Source: Actinomyces procaprae (GTDB taxonomy: Bacteria; Actinomycetota; Actinomycetes; Actinomycetales; Actinomycetaceae). Taken from it: a stretch of DNA of 64,000 nt. Positions 50,954 through 59,903 of this stretch are shown here, one piece after another. The translations under genes and the position numbers were made by a program. Below the pieces are notes generated by a model. It did no database searches. It saw nothing but the letters and a program-made list of their open reading frames with translations, and was not told the DNA's origin. The stretch spans positions 124,001-188,000 of the forward strand of contig NZ_CP039292.1 in NCBI RefSeq assembly GCF_004798665.1, given 5' to 3'. How positions within the stretch are numbered: position 1 is the stretch's first letter; every line of letters starts with the position of its first letter.

Positions 50954-53074
50954 TCAGACGGTCTCGGCGGCGCCCAGGTACTCCAGCCAGCGCTCGTAGT
51001 GGTCCAGGACGTCGTGGGCGACCTGCTCGCGCGACCAGTCCATGACGTCGTAGCCCTGGCCGCCGCCGCGGGGACGCACCTCCAGGCGGACGGTCAGGTC
51101 ATCGGCCTCGTGGACGACGATGCCGAAGGCGGGCACCGGCGCCTGCACCATGCGCACCGCGTAGCGGAAGCGGGAGGGGGCCACCTGCTCGCCCTGCGCC
51201 GCAGCGATCTGCTCCGGCGACTGGGGCGGGGTCACCACGAGGGTGGCGGAGCCCAGGAAGTTGCGCTCGTCGTCGGGATCCTGGGCCTCGGGCCCGGCCA
51301 GGACCACCTCGGCCACCAGGTCCTCCTTGCGCAGCTCGTCGGCCACTGCCTCGAGCGCCGGCACCACGCGGTTGGCCATGGCGCGCCGGGCGCGTGCGGG
51401 GGAGACGATGTCGAAGGTGTGGGACAGGCGGTCGCGCCAGGGGATGCGGTTCATTCCGGCGGCGGTGCCCGTGGCGCCCAGCAGCCGGTTGCGGTTGGCG
51501 ATACCGCGGGCCTGCTCACGGCTGGCCTCGGTGCGCATGGCCCGCCACAGGCCGGCCATGACGGCGATGATGACGAAGGAGAACGGCAGTGCCATGACGA
51601 TGGTCGCCTGCTGCAGGATGGGGATGCCGCCTGCAACGAGCATGGCGATCGTGAGCACGCCGGTCAGCGCCGCCCAGAAGATCCGCAGCCAGGCGGGGGC
51701 GTCCTGCGGGTCCCCGTGATAGCGGGGGCTGGTCCGGCTGGACAGGTTGGCCATCACCAGCGCCCCGGAGTCGGCGCTGGTCACGTAGAACAGGATGCCG
51801 ATGAACAGGGCCAGGGCGATCAGCATCCTGCCCCCGGGAAGGTGCCCGAGCAGCGTGTACAGGCCCTGCTCCGGCTCTGCGACGGTCAGCTGGGCGAAGT
51901 CGAGATTGCCGGAGCGGATGAGCCTCAGGGCGCTGTTGCCGAAGATCGAAACCCACATGGTGACGTAGGAGAAGGGCAGCACCAGGGAGCCGATCACGAA
52001 CTCGCGGACCGTACGCCCCCGGGAGATACGTGCCAGGAACATGCCGACGAACGCGGCCCAGGTGATCCACCACGCCCAGAAGAACAGGGTCCAGCTGTTG
52101 AGCCACTCGGTCGGGCGGTCGTAGGCGTAGGTCTCCAGGGTCAGGCCGGGGAACTGGGCGATGAAGTCGCCGATATTGCCCACCAGTGCGTCGATGAGGA
52201 AGGCGGTGTCGCCCGTGACCAGCACCCACAGGGCGAGCCCAACAGCCAGCAGCACGTTGATGTTCGACAGCACGCGCACGCCGCGGTCCACCCCGGAGAC
52301 GGCGGAGATGGTGGCCATGACGACGCTGAGGGCGATCAGGCCGATCTGCGTGGAGGTGCCCTGCGGCAGGCCGAACAGGAGGGTGAGGGCCACGTTCAGC
52401 TGGACCACCCCCACGCCGAGAGAGGCCGCGATGCCCACAACCCCGCCGACGAGCGCGGCGGCGTCGACGACGTCGCCGAGGCGGCCGTTGACCCGCTCGC
52501 CCAGCAGGGGGCGCAGCGTCGAGCGGACCGCAAGTGGCTGGTGGCGCCGGTAGGCGAAGTACCCCAGGGCCATGCCCACGATGGCGTACAGGCCCCAACC
52601 GCTGATGCCGTAGTGGAGCAGCGTCAGGACGATGCCGTTGCGGGCCGCCTCGACGGTCTGGCCCTCACCGGTGGGCGGGTTCATGTACTGCGCCACCGGT
52701 TCGGCAACCGCGTAGAACATGATGGCCGTGCCCACGCCCGCGGCGAACAGCATGGCGGCCCAGGAGAAGGTGGAGAAGTCAGGGGTGGAGTTGTCCGGGC
52801 CCAGGCGGATCGTCCCGAACTTCGACAGCGCCAGGACGATGACGAACACCAGCGCCGCGGTGACGAGCAGGATGTAGAAGGAGCCGAACCAGCGCCCGGC
52901 CCAGGACACGGCGGCGTTGAAGGCGGTGGAGACCGCCTCCGGCGCCACGATGGCGGCGCCGGCGATGGTGGCGATGATCGCTGCCGAGACGGCGAAGACC
53001 ACCGTGTTGAGGCGGCGCTGCTCAGGGGCTTCGGAAGCTGCTGTTGTCGGCTGATTACTCGGGGAATCAGACAC
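50954..53074 (-). CDS. BCCT-family betaine/choline/carnitine transporter
   Basis: 706 aa from the GTG at 53074, preceded by AAGGAGTGCCC; the upstream frame is not protein-like. It is an Na+- or H+-coupled transporter with 12 membrane segments. Typical motifs: FSTFSWAAMLFAAGVGTAIM, GISGWGLYAIVGMALGYFAY, and the signature LNSWTLFFWAWWITWAAFVG with the Trp-box that binds trimethylammonium, followed by FLARISRGRTVREFVIGSLV. The cytoplasmic C-terminus is about 170 aa long, as in BetT, where it senses osmotic stress. It probably imports choline or glycine betaine for osmoprotection. No betA/betB genes are adjacent. Confidence 0.93.
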   Translation of the reverse strand: MSDSPSNQPTTAASEAPEQRRLNTVVFAVSAAIIATIAGAAIVAPEAVSTAFNAAVSWAGRWFGSFYILLVTAALVFVIVLALSKFGTIRLGPDNSTPDFSTFSWAAMLFAAGVGTAIMFYAVAEPVAQYMNPPTGEGQTVEAARNGIVLTLLHYGISGWGLYAIVGMALGYFAYRRHQPLAVRSTLRPLLGERVNGRLGDVVDAAALVGGVVGIAASLGVGVVQLNVALTLLFGLPQGTSTQIGLIALSVVMATISAVSGVDRGVRVLSNINVLLAVGLALWVLVTGDTAFLIDALVGNIGDFIAQFPGLTLETYAYDRPTEWLNSWTLFFWAWWITWAAFVGMFLARISRGRTVREFVIGSLVLPFSYVTMWVSIFGNSALRLIRSGNLDFAQLTVAEPEQGLYTLLGHLPGGRMLIALALFIGILFYVTSADSGALVMANLSSRTSPRYHGDPQDAPAWLRIFWAALTGVLTIAMLVAGGIPILQQATIVMALPFSFVIIAVMAGLWRAMRTEASREQARGIANRNRLLGATGTAAGMNRIPWRDRLSHTFDIVSPARARRAMANRVVPALEAVADELRKEDLVAEVVLAGPEAQDPDDERNFLGSATLVVTPPQSPEQIAAAQGEQVAPSRFRYAVRMVQAPVPAFGIVVHEADDLTVRLEVRPRGGGQGYDVMDWSREQVAHDVLDHYERWLEYLGAAETV

Positions 53075-53416
53075 GGGCACTCCTTGATGCATGGGATGCA
53101 TTGGTGATGCATTCGGCGTACACATGGCCTTCAGCGCACGACCATGATGACGTTTACGAGATTGTGAATCTTTCAGGGTTTCCGCGACTTGGCAAGCGAA
53201 AGGTCCCGGAATCGCCCCTCCGGCCGGACTTGACAGCCGCATGAGGTCGGGGATAAATAGGCATCCGCGAGATCCTTCCCACATTTCCCCTCCGCGGGGT
53301 TCCGATCCCTGCGACGGCGCCGGTCCTGCCGCGCGGGGCCCTGGAGACGACGTGCCGGACGCGGACCGGACCGGTGCCGGTGGCGCTCGCGCGCGGCGCA
53401 GTGGCAGGGTGGGTGC
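53075..53416. other. Intergenic region between betT-like and tadA genes
   Basis: Directly upstream of the transporter start are three ATGCAT hexamers (53087, 53096, 53107), which could be regulatory or chance. A weak AT-rich patch near 53140-53170 probably holds its promoter. No gene is seen; 53270-53416 is the leader of the tadA gene. Confidence 0.35.
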
Positions 53417-53905
53417 GTGAGCGTCCCCGGACTGACCCAGCAGCGCTACGACGTCGTCATGCGGCGGGCGCTGCAGCTGGCCCGGACCGCGGGGGCGGCC
53501 GGGGAGGTGCCCGTGGGCGCCGTCGTCCTGGGGGCCGACGGCAGGGTGCTGGCCGATGCCGCCAATGCCCGCGAGGCCGACTGTGATCCCACCGCGCACG
53601 CCGAGATCCGCGCCCTGCGGGCGGCCGGGGCGGTGCTGGGGCGCTCGCACCTGGACGGCTGCACCCTGGTGGTGACACTGGAGCCTTGCACCATGTGTGC
53701 CGGCGCCGCCCAGCTGGCACGGGTCAAGCGAGTGGTGTTCGGCGCCTGGGAGCCGAAGACCGGAGCCTGCGGGAGCGTGCGCGACGTCCTGCGCGATCCG
53801 CGTGCCAACCACCAGGTCGAGGTGGTGGCCGGGCTGCGTGAGGAGGAGTCGGAGGCGCTGCTGCGGGCGTTCTTCGCCTCGCGGCGGCCGGGGGAGCCCG
53901 GTTGA
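53417..53905 (+). CDS. tadA: tRNA-specific adenosine deaminase
   Basis: 162 aa from the GTG at 53417. It converts A34 to inosine in the wobble position of tRNA-Arg(ACG). The zinc site is visible as PTAHAEIRALRAAG (His and catalytic Glu, near residue 56) and VVTLEPCTMCAGAAQLARVK (two Cys, near residue 90). GEVPVGAVVLGADGRVLADA is the usual N-terminal strand and ACGSVRDVLRDPRANHQVEV the C-terminal part that distinguishes TadA from cytidine deaminases. A tRNA-Ser gene follows about 170 bp downstream. Two imperfect 21-bp direct repeats (CTGCCGTGAGYGACTTCGC) lie between them at 53981-54024. Confidence 0.95.
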   Translation: MSVPGLTQQRYDVVMRRALQLARTAGAAGEVPVGAVVLGADGRVLADAANAREADCDPTAHAEIRALRAAGAVLGRSHLDGCTLVVTLEPCTMCAGAAQLARVKRVVFGAWEPKTGACGSVRDVLRDPRANHQVEVVAGLREEESEALLRAFFASRRPGEPG

Positions 53906-54078
53906 GGCGGCGACGGTGCGCCGCGGGCGGTGCCGACGGATTGCCGGACGGCGGCCCGTCGCCGTGGGTGCCTGTTTGCTCGCTGCCGTGAGTGACTTCG
54001 CCGCTGGCTGCCGTGAGCGACTTCGCAGCCCGCCGAGGCTGCGCATGCGGGCGCGGTGCGTGTAGTGTCTGCCTTCGA

Positions 54079-54167
54079 GGTAGCGTGTCCGAGCGGCCGA
54101 AGGTGCAGATCTCGAAAGTCTGTGTGGTTCATAGCCACCCTGGGTTCGAATCCCAGCGCTACCGCCA
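54079..54167 (+). tRNA. tRNA-Ser (CGA)
   Basis: Acceptor GGTAGCG (54079-54085) pairs with CGCTACC, followed by the discriminator G and an encoded CCA ending at 54167. D-arm TGTCCGAGCGGCCGAAGG; anticodon stem CAGAT/GTCTG with loop CTCGAAA, giving anticodon CGA; a long variable arm (TGGTTCATAGCCACC region) and T-loop GGTTCGAATCC. The long variable arm and class II layout identify serine. It reads UCG codons, which are common in this GC-rich genome. Confidence 0.95.
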
Positions 54168-54170
54168 GAC

Positions 54171-54216
54171 CGATCCCCGGTATTCCAACGAAAGGTTGGA
54201 GTCCGGGGATCGTTTC
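54171..54216 (+). terminator. Terminator of tRNA-Ser
   Basis: CGATCCCCGG (54171-54180) pairs with CCGGGGATCG (54203-54212), with an inner CCAAC/GTTGG stem and a GAAA tetraloop, followed by TTTC. It begins 4 nt after the tRNA CCA end. Confidence 0.85.
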
Positions 54217-54380
54217 ATGTAGCGCTTCCCCTCCGTGGGTACATGGCGGGTACATGAGGATGGGCAACACGGCATGGGCGCGCCTGAGCAGGAAGCCCCA
54301 GCCACGACCATGGCCACGCTCCTCACCCGCGCCTCCCGCCGACGCGGTGGCGGCTCGGCTCGTTGGGTGTGCGCCCTGTG

Positions 54381-54510
54381 CCGGGCCTGCCCTGTTGGGG
54401 CAGCGCTTTGCCGGGCCTGCCCTGTTGGGGCAGCGCTTTGCCGGGCCTGCCCTGTTGGGGCAGCGCTTTGCCGGGCCCGGCCTTGCTGGGGCAGCGCTTT
54501 GCCGGGGGTG
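54381..54510. repeat. 30-bp tandem repeat of small hairpins (four units)
   Basis: CCGGGCCTGCCCTGTTGGGG followed by CAGCGCTTTG is repeated exactly three times from 54381, then once with changes (to about 54510). Each unit contains CTGCCC-TGTTG-GGGCAG, a stem-loop. It lies between the tRNA terminator and the NTF2-like gene, with no credible reading frame, and accounts for most of 54217-54558. Confidence 0.88.
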
Positions 54511-54558
54511 ACTGGGCGGGCCTCCTTGCCACGTCCGCAGCGCTCTAGGATCCGAGCC

Positions 54559-54978
54559 ATGACCGTGCCCAACCCGCCCGTGCACTCCGCCGATTCCGGC
54601 CGGGCCTCGATTGAGCTCTACCGTCTGCTGTGCGACGCCATGGTCGCCGCTGACACCGCCGCCATTGACGCGCTCCTCACGGAGGACTGCGTCCTGACCC
54701 ACATGACCGGTTACCCCCAGCCGAAGGTCGAGTGGCTCTCCGACATCCGTGACGGCACTCTGACCTACCACTCCTCAACAGTGATCTCCGCCGAGCCGGA
54801 CGCCATAGACGGCTTCCCCGTAGTGCGCGGCCGCTCCCGCACCAATGCGACGGTATGGGGTACGCGCGGCACCTGGAACCTGCAGATTGTCGGCTACGTG
54901 GTCCCGGACTCCGGCGCCCGCAGCGAGCTCAACCCGACCGGGTGGCGCTTCAACCGCATGGACGCCAGCCGCTTCTAG
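54559..54978 (+). CDS. NTF2-like (SnoaL/DUF4440-type) protein
   Basis: 139 aa, ATG at 54559. The cone-like NTF2 fold is suggested by the helix IELYRLLCDAMVAADTAAID followed by ALLTEDCVLTHMTGYPQPKV and strands YHSSTVISAEPDAIDGFPVV and TRGTWNLQIVGYVV. Members range from isomerases to ligand-binding stress proteins; close relatives are often called nuclear transport factor 2 family proteins. No catalytic assignment is possible. It stands alone, 48 bp behind the 30-bp tandem repeat, and is followed by a box-array region. Confidence 0.75.
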   Translation: MTVPNPPVHSADSGRASIELYRLLCDAMVAADTAAIDALLTEDCVLTHMTGYPQPKVEWLSDIRDGTLTYHSSTVISAEPDAIDGFPVVRGRSRTNATVWGTRGTWNLQIVGYVVPDSGARSELNPTGWRFNRMDASRF

Positions 54979-55004
54979 GTCTTCTGAACACCATCTTCTT
55001 GACG

Positions 55005-55359
55005 GGCTCTTCGGGTTCCGCCGAGCACGTGCGCATGAGGCAGACGCGGGTGCCCCCGGGAGGGCCGGCTTGGGGGCTCGGTGAGGATCCTTGTGCGCAG
55101 TCAGGTGCCCACGGCGTTTTGGGTGCCCGGATGTCGGCAGTCGGAGGGGCGGGTGGGTCTTGTGCTGCCCTGCTTGGACCGCTCACGCCCCGTTGGACCG
55201 CTCACGCGCGGTTGGACCGCTGTAACCGGTGGCTACGGCGGTCCAACGGGGGCAGAGGGGTCCAACGGGGGCACAAGCGGTCCAACTGGCAGGCTCGGGC
55301 TCAACAGCCGCAACCACCACCCAGCCGCGCACCGCACCCGAGCACTCACACAACGGGAC
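55005..55359. repeat. Inverted copy of part of the 30034 element, with box array (family B, copy 3)
   Basis: The array proper is 55173-55287: three TTGGACCGC boxes, a centre GTAACCGGTGGCTAC, then GCGGTCCAA, GGGGTCCAA and GCGGTCCAA. The flank 55030-55165 is similar, inverted, to 30308-30450, and 55288-55360 resembles 30090-30165. A GGCTCTTCGGGTT motif at 55009 resembles an element end, but no partner end is seen because the hrpB 3' end begins at 55360. Confidence 0.75.
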
Positions 55360-58216
55360 CTAGCCGCGACGCCGTCTCCCCGTGCCGCGGGTAGCAGGTG
55401 CCGTCCACGGATCCTCGGGCCAGGCGTGCTTGGGGTAGCGGCCGCGCATCTCGGCGCGCACCTGCGGGTAGCCCTGCCGCCAGAAGGAGCGCAGATCGTC
55501 GGTGATCGCCACCGGCCGCCGCGCCGGTGAGAGCAGGTGGATGACCACGCCCACGCGGTCGTCCGCAATCCGGGGCGTGTCCGCCCAGCCGAAGCACTCC
55601 TGCACTCGCACGGCCAGCACGGGCCGCTCCAGCGCCTCACCCTGCTCGTCAAGGTAGTCCACGCGCACCTGGGAGCCCGAAGGCACCTCCAGCCGCTCGG
55701 GGGCAAGCTCGTCCAGGCGCGCGGCCTCCGGCCAGGGCAGCAGGGAGCGCAGGCACGCCGTCATGTCCAGTCTGTCCAGGTCGAAGCGCCCGCTCGACGC
55801 CGCCAGCGCCTGAACGGCCGGAACCAGCCCCTCGTGAGCCCGCTCCAGGAGTGCCGCGGCGTCAACATCCGGCCAGGGCTCGCCCAGCACCCGGCGCAGT
55901 AGTGCCAATCGTGCCCGCAGCGCGGCGGCGTCGCGCCAGGGCAGCACGCCGAGCCCCTCACTGCGGCACCGCTCGACGACGGCGGCCGCGGCCTCATCCG
56001 GCGCGGGCGCCCCGTTCGCCGAGGATGCCAGTGGAATCGCACCCAGGCGGCGCAACCGCTCCGCCCGCAGCCTGCTCCCGTCCCAGACGGTGCGCGTCTC
56101 CTCCGCCAGCCAGTCGCCGGCGACCTCGTGTGCGAGTGCGGCGTCGATCGGTGCGGCCGCCCGAATGGTCGCCTCGGACTCGCCCGGCGACCGGTCGACG
56201 TCGGCGACCGCCAGCCACTCGCTTCCGGCCAACGGCGAATCCACCGGCAGGCGCAGCCCGGTGCCGCCGACGCTGGCGTAGATGGCCGCTCTTCCCGTCG
56301 TCGGTACTGGGCCACGACGGCGGGCGATCCACTCCGGGTGGGCCAGTGCCGCAACCAGCCCGACGGCGTCCGCCGCCCCCGGGCCGACCAGGTCCCCAAG
56401 GCTGGCGGCGGAGCCGGCCGCCACCGCATCCGCCCGCCCGTAGTCGGCGTCGGCCCGAGGGCTGGTGGCGTCGTCGGCCGCATGCGGGACGGCACTGCCC
56501 TGGCCGGGTGCCGGCGTGCCCTGCCTCCAGCCGCCGGGCCTCGGCGCGCCAGGCGGCCGCACCGGCACCGCCGCGAAACGTTCCGGGCCAGGGCCTGAGG
56601 TCGGCGCGCGGTGCGCGTAGGTCACTGGTGAGCAGTGCGGTCGCCTCCGCCGCCCGCCGCAGGCCGACGACGTCGGTTGCAGCCAGCAGGGCACGCGCGG
56701 GACGCACGTCGGCGGGGATGGCGGCGACGGCGCGGCCCAGCTCGGTCACGGCGTCGCCGTCGAGCAGTCCCAGGCCGGTGAGTGCGAGCCTGGCCGCATC
56801 CAGGGCGGGTGCGGGTGGTGGATCGAGCCACGCCAGCCCCTCCCCGCCGGGCACGCCCCACACGGCCAGCTCCAATGCGGTGCGGGTCAGGTCCGCGGTG
56901 AGGATCTCCGGGAGTGGCGCGGCGGCGGCCCGCGCCCAGTCCGTCGGCGTGCAGCAGCGGTACACGGCGCCCGGGCCGGTGCGTGCCGCCCGCCCGGCGC
57001 GCTGGACTCCGGCCGCCCGGGACGCCCCGACCGTCACCAGCCCAGACATGCCCCGCGCCACGTCCAGGCGCGGCTCGCGGGCGAGCATGGCGTCGACGAC
57101 GATCCGCACCCCCGGCACCGTCAGGGAGGACTCGGCCACGTCGGTGGACACGATTACCCGCCGCGCACCGGGGGAAGGACTGAGTGCGGCGTCCTGGGCG
57201 GCTGCGGGGAGCCGCCCGTGCAGCGGCAGCACCTGAGTCGTGGTGGGCGTGGGCCCCCTTGGCCCTGAGCCTGGGGACGCATCGTCGTAGCGGAGGCTCT
57301 CGCGCAGCCGGGCAACGACGTCGTCGACCTCCCGGGCGCCGGGCAGGAAGGCGAGCACGTCGCCCTCCCGCTCGGCAAGCGCCCGCCGCACCGTGGCTGC
57401 CACATGTGCCAGGAACTCCCGTGGGACCCCGCGCGGGCCGAGCCGGGCGGTGCCCGCGGGCGGCGGCGCCCAGACCTCATCCAGTGGGTACAGCGCCCCG
57501 GGCACGTCAACCACCGGTGCGGGGGCGGCGTCGCCGCCGAGCAGGGTGGGCAGGCGCTGTAGGTCCAGGGTCGCGGACATCGCCACGACGGCCAGGTCCT
57601 CACGCAGGGCGGCGCGCGCATCGAGCAGGAGCGCCAGCAGCAGGTCGGATTCCAGGGAGCGCTCGTGCACCTCGTCCAGGACCACCGCAGCCACGTCCGG
57701 CAGTTCGGGGTCGCGCTGCAGGCGGCGCAGCAGCAGGCCGGCGGTCACCACCTCAATGCGGGTGCGGGCCGAGGCGCGGCGCTCCCCGCGCACGGCATAG
57801 CCGACCGTGCCGCCGACCTCCTCGCCCAGCAGGGACGCCAGCCGTCGGGCGGCGGCCCGTGCCGCGACGCGCCGGGGCTGGGTGACGATGACGCGGCCGG
57901 GGCGGGGCGCGCCGTGCGCTTCGAAGCCGTCGGGGGCGGCGCCGTCGAGGGGGCGGGCCAGGGCGTCGGGGCGGGCCAGGGCGTCGGGGCGGGCCAGGGC
58001 GTCGGGGCGGGCCAGGGCGTCGGCTACCAGCGGCGGCACCAGCGTGGTCTTGCCGGTTCCGGGAGGGGCGGTGACCACGACGGCGGGGGCCGGTATGGCG
58101 GGTGCGGCGTCGGTGCGGGTTGTGAGCAGTGTGCGGAGCCTGGGCAGGGCGGCCACGACGGGCAGGTCCGGTGGGTCGGCCAGGAGTCGGGCGACGGGGT
58201 CCGCGGTCTGCTTCAC
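55360..58216 (-). pseudogene. hrpB: ATP-dependent helicase HrpB, frameshifted
   Basis: DEAH-type RNA helicase of the HrpB family, about 950 aa if joined. The first part starts at the GTG at 58216 and contains Walker A TAPPGTGKTTLV, DEVHERSLESD, the SATLD motif, VIVSTDVAESSLTVPG and RAGRAARTGPG. The C-terminal HrpB domain is in another frame (VGLVAALAHPEWIARRRGPV to RPVAITDDLRSFWRQGYPQV). The frames switch within about 56490-56545, between RRLEAG and SAVPHAADDATSP, a poorly conserved linker. Either the gene is newly inactivated or one base is misread. Near the N-terminus an 18-bp tandem repeat adds ALARPD units. HrpB's role is unclear in bacteria; in some it processes mRNA. Confidence 0.82.
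57951..58023. repeat. 18-bp in-frame tandem repeat within hrpB
   Basis: GGGCGGGCCAGGGCGTCG is repeated about four times, giving ALARPDALARPDALARPD just after the Walker A region. The period of 18 keeps the frame, so copy number may vary between strains without breaking the protein. Confidence 0.85.
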
Positions 58217-58411
58217 CCGCTCATCATGCCCGCACCGCACGGTAGGGCCGACGGCGAACGGACATCTGTGATGGACAAACGAACTTGACACGGGCGCCGG
58301 TGTCAAGCATGCTAGTCATGTCAAGGGTGCTGGACATTGAATGTCGGCTCCGGCTGTGCGACGTCATGCCGGGGCCCGCCCGCCTGAAAGTCGACCCGAA
58401 AGGAGAGCCCA

Positions 58412-58834
58412 GTGAACTGGCTGGCCTCGCAAACGATGAAGAGCCGTCTGACCGTGATCGCCGTCGTGACGTTCCTGGTCTGTGCCGTCGTCGCCATTGC
58501 CCTGCCCGATCAGCGCCGCTTCGTGCTCGACCTCGGCCTCGGTCTGGGAGCCGGCGGCGTGCTGGCGGGTGTGTTGTATGGGCACTTCCGCCGCCGTGCC
58601 CGTCGTCGCTCCAATGCGGTGGCGGTGTCGACGGGATCCCCGGAGATGGTCGGTCTGTGGGCGGCCCTCATGCTGATTGGCCTGTGCGCATCCATGGTCG
58701 CGCAGTTAGTCGGCTCTACGGATGGAAGCCTCATGCTGGGCGGCGTGGGCATCGCCGTCCTGCTCGTCAGCGTCGCCGGCAACGCGATGGCCTTTGCCGC
58801 TCGGGGGCAGACGACCGGCAAAGGTGAGGCGTGA
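58412..58834 (+). CDS. Small four-helix membrane protein
   Basis: 140 aa from the GTG at 58412 (AAAGGAGAGCCCA upstream). Four hydrophobic segments: LTVIAVVTFLVCAVVAIAL, VLDLGLGLGAGGVLAGVLYG, MVGLWAALMLIGLCASMVAQ and LGGVGIAVLLVSVAGNAMAF, with a basic loop [11 protein letters not shown] between the second and third. I do not recognise a named family. It precedes a short XRE regulator and another membrane protein, an arrangement common in Gram-positive bacteria, so the cluster may respond to membrane or envelope stress (inference). Confidence 0.7.
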   Translation: MNWLASQTMKSRLTVIAVVTFLVCAVVAIALPDQRRFVLDLGLGLGAGGVLAGVLYGHFRRRARRRSNAVAVSTGSPEMVGLWAALMLIGLCASMVAQLVGSTDGSLMLGGVGIAVLLVSVAGNAMAFAARGQTTGKGEA

Positions 58835-58988
58835 ACCACGCCTTGCCGCGGTAGGGTCGACCGCTCCCGCGGTGGCCCGCCGCGACCCCGGACCACGGTG
58901 AGTCCCGTCGATGAGTCCCGTCGTGCGTGATGCCGCCCACCACCAGGCTCTTCGCTACCATCGTGCTGGAGCTGTAGAGGAGTTGACG

Positions 58989-59225
58989 ATGGAGAACGAC
59001 GTGCGCGCCCTGCGTGAGGCCAAGGGGCTCACCCAGGCGCAGCTGGGCGAGGCCGTCGGCGTCTCCCGCCAGTCCATCAACTCCATTGAGAAGGGCCGCT
59101 ACGACCCATCCCTGCCGCTGGCCATTGCCATCGCCCGCTACTTCGGAAAAGCAGTCGAGGAGATCTTCCATGTCCGACCAGCCCGAGAGCCCCAGCACAC
59201 CGGACGAGGCCGGCAAGCTCAATAA
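58989..59225 (+). CDS. Short XRE-family regulator
   Basis: 78 aa from the ATG at 58989 (AGAGGAG upstream). It is almost only a HTH_3 domain: NDVRALREAKGLTQAQLGEA followed by VGVSRQSINSIEKGRYDPSL and PLAIAIARYFGKAVEEIFH, the pattern of the YozG/Cro-type small regulators. The last 15 residues overlap the start of the next gene by 56 nt in another frame. Such small regulators are usually encoded with a membrane protein that they control; here membrane proteins flank it on both sides. Confidence 0.9.
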   Translation: MENDVRALREAKGLTQAQLGEAVGVSRQSINSIEKGRYDPSLPLAIAIARYFGKAVEEIFHVRPAREPQHTGRGRQAQ

Positions 59226-59709
59226 GCGCATGGCGGCGGACGATGACACCAATTCTCCCGCCATGGGTTTCCCGCAGGAGTCGGCCAAGGCGTCCCGGCG
59301 CCGCAAGGTGCGGATGCTCGCCATGGCCTGCTCCGCCGTTCTGCTGATAATCCTCACGTTCGCTTGGCTGCGCGATCCCGAGCACCGTGAGGCGGAGCCC
59401 CTGAGCGGCTACGTAACCGGTGTGACTATGGCGATCTTCGCCTTCTGGCTGATCGGCTGGTGGGCGCGGCGGCGCGGCGGCAGCTCCTACTCACGCGCGC
59501 TCGACGGCACCCAGGACGAGCGCGACGAGCTCATCTGGAAGTCGGCCTGGGCGCTGACCGGCAAGGTGGACTGGATCTTGGTCCTGGGCGCGGTGATCGT
59601 CGCATCATTCGGTGTTGAGCTGGAGCTGGGCACGGCCGCCATCGTCGCCCTGTGGATCAACATCATCGCCCTGTACGGCTCGCGCTTCTACTTTGAGCGC
59701 ACCATGTGA
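59170..59709 (+). CDS. Membrane protein co-encoded with the XRE regulator
   Basis: 179 aa from the ATG at 59170, inside the 3' end of the XRE gene. The first 45 residues are polar and cytoplasmic, followed by four hydrophobic segments (MLAMACSAVLLIILTFAWL, GYVTGVTMAIFAFWLIGWW, VDWILVLGAVIVASFGVEL, TAAIVALWINIIALYGSRFY) and DGTQDERDELIWKSAWAL between them, an acidic loop seen in DUF2178-like proteins. The strong overlap means tightly coupled expression. Function unknown; a membrane-state sensor or partner of the regulator is plausible. Confidence 0.8.
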   Translation: MSDQPESPSTPDEAGKLNKRMAADDDTNSPAMGFPQESAKASRRRKVRMLAMACSAVLLIILTFAWLRDPEHREAEPLSGYVTGVTMAIFAFWLIGWWARRRGGSSYSRALDGTQDERDELIWKSAWALTGKVDWILVLGAVIVASFGVELELGTAAIVALWINIIALYGSRFYFERTM

Positions 59710-59903
59710 CTGCGGGGCGCCCCGTGCGCATACCGCGTGGCGCCCCCGATGGGTCGCATAGCCGCGGCACCGGTGCGCTCGTGCGACGCGCCGCTGCGCC
59801 GCCCGATCACCGGGTTTCATCCGCTGGGCTGACCCGGGCCCCGAGCGGGCCGGGTAGGCTCTCCAGGAGGACGTATGCACGACGCGCACGAGAGGGAGCA
59901 GAC

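Noticed and set aside
50843-53107. Long open frame antisense to the BCCT transporter gene
   Set aside because: Gln/Gly/His-rich shadow frame with no recognisable domain; the opposite strand has the full transporter signature.
53087-53112. Three ATGCAT hexamers as a strong operator
   Set aside because: Uneven spacing and short length; could be chance or part of an upstream in-frame N-terminus, so noted only as a weak feature of the intergenic region.
55005-55025. Complete miniature element starting at 55009
   Set aside because: Only one end-like motif is visible; the partner end and flanking duplication are not found before the hrpB gene.
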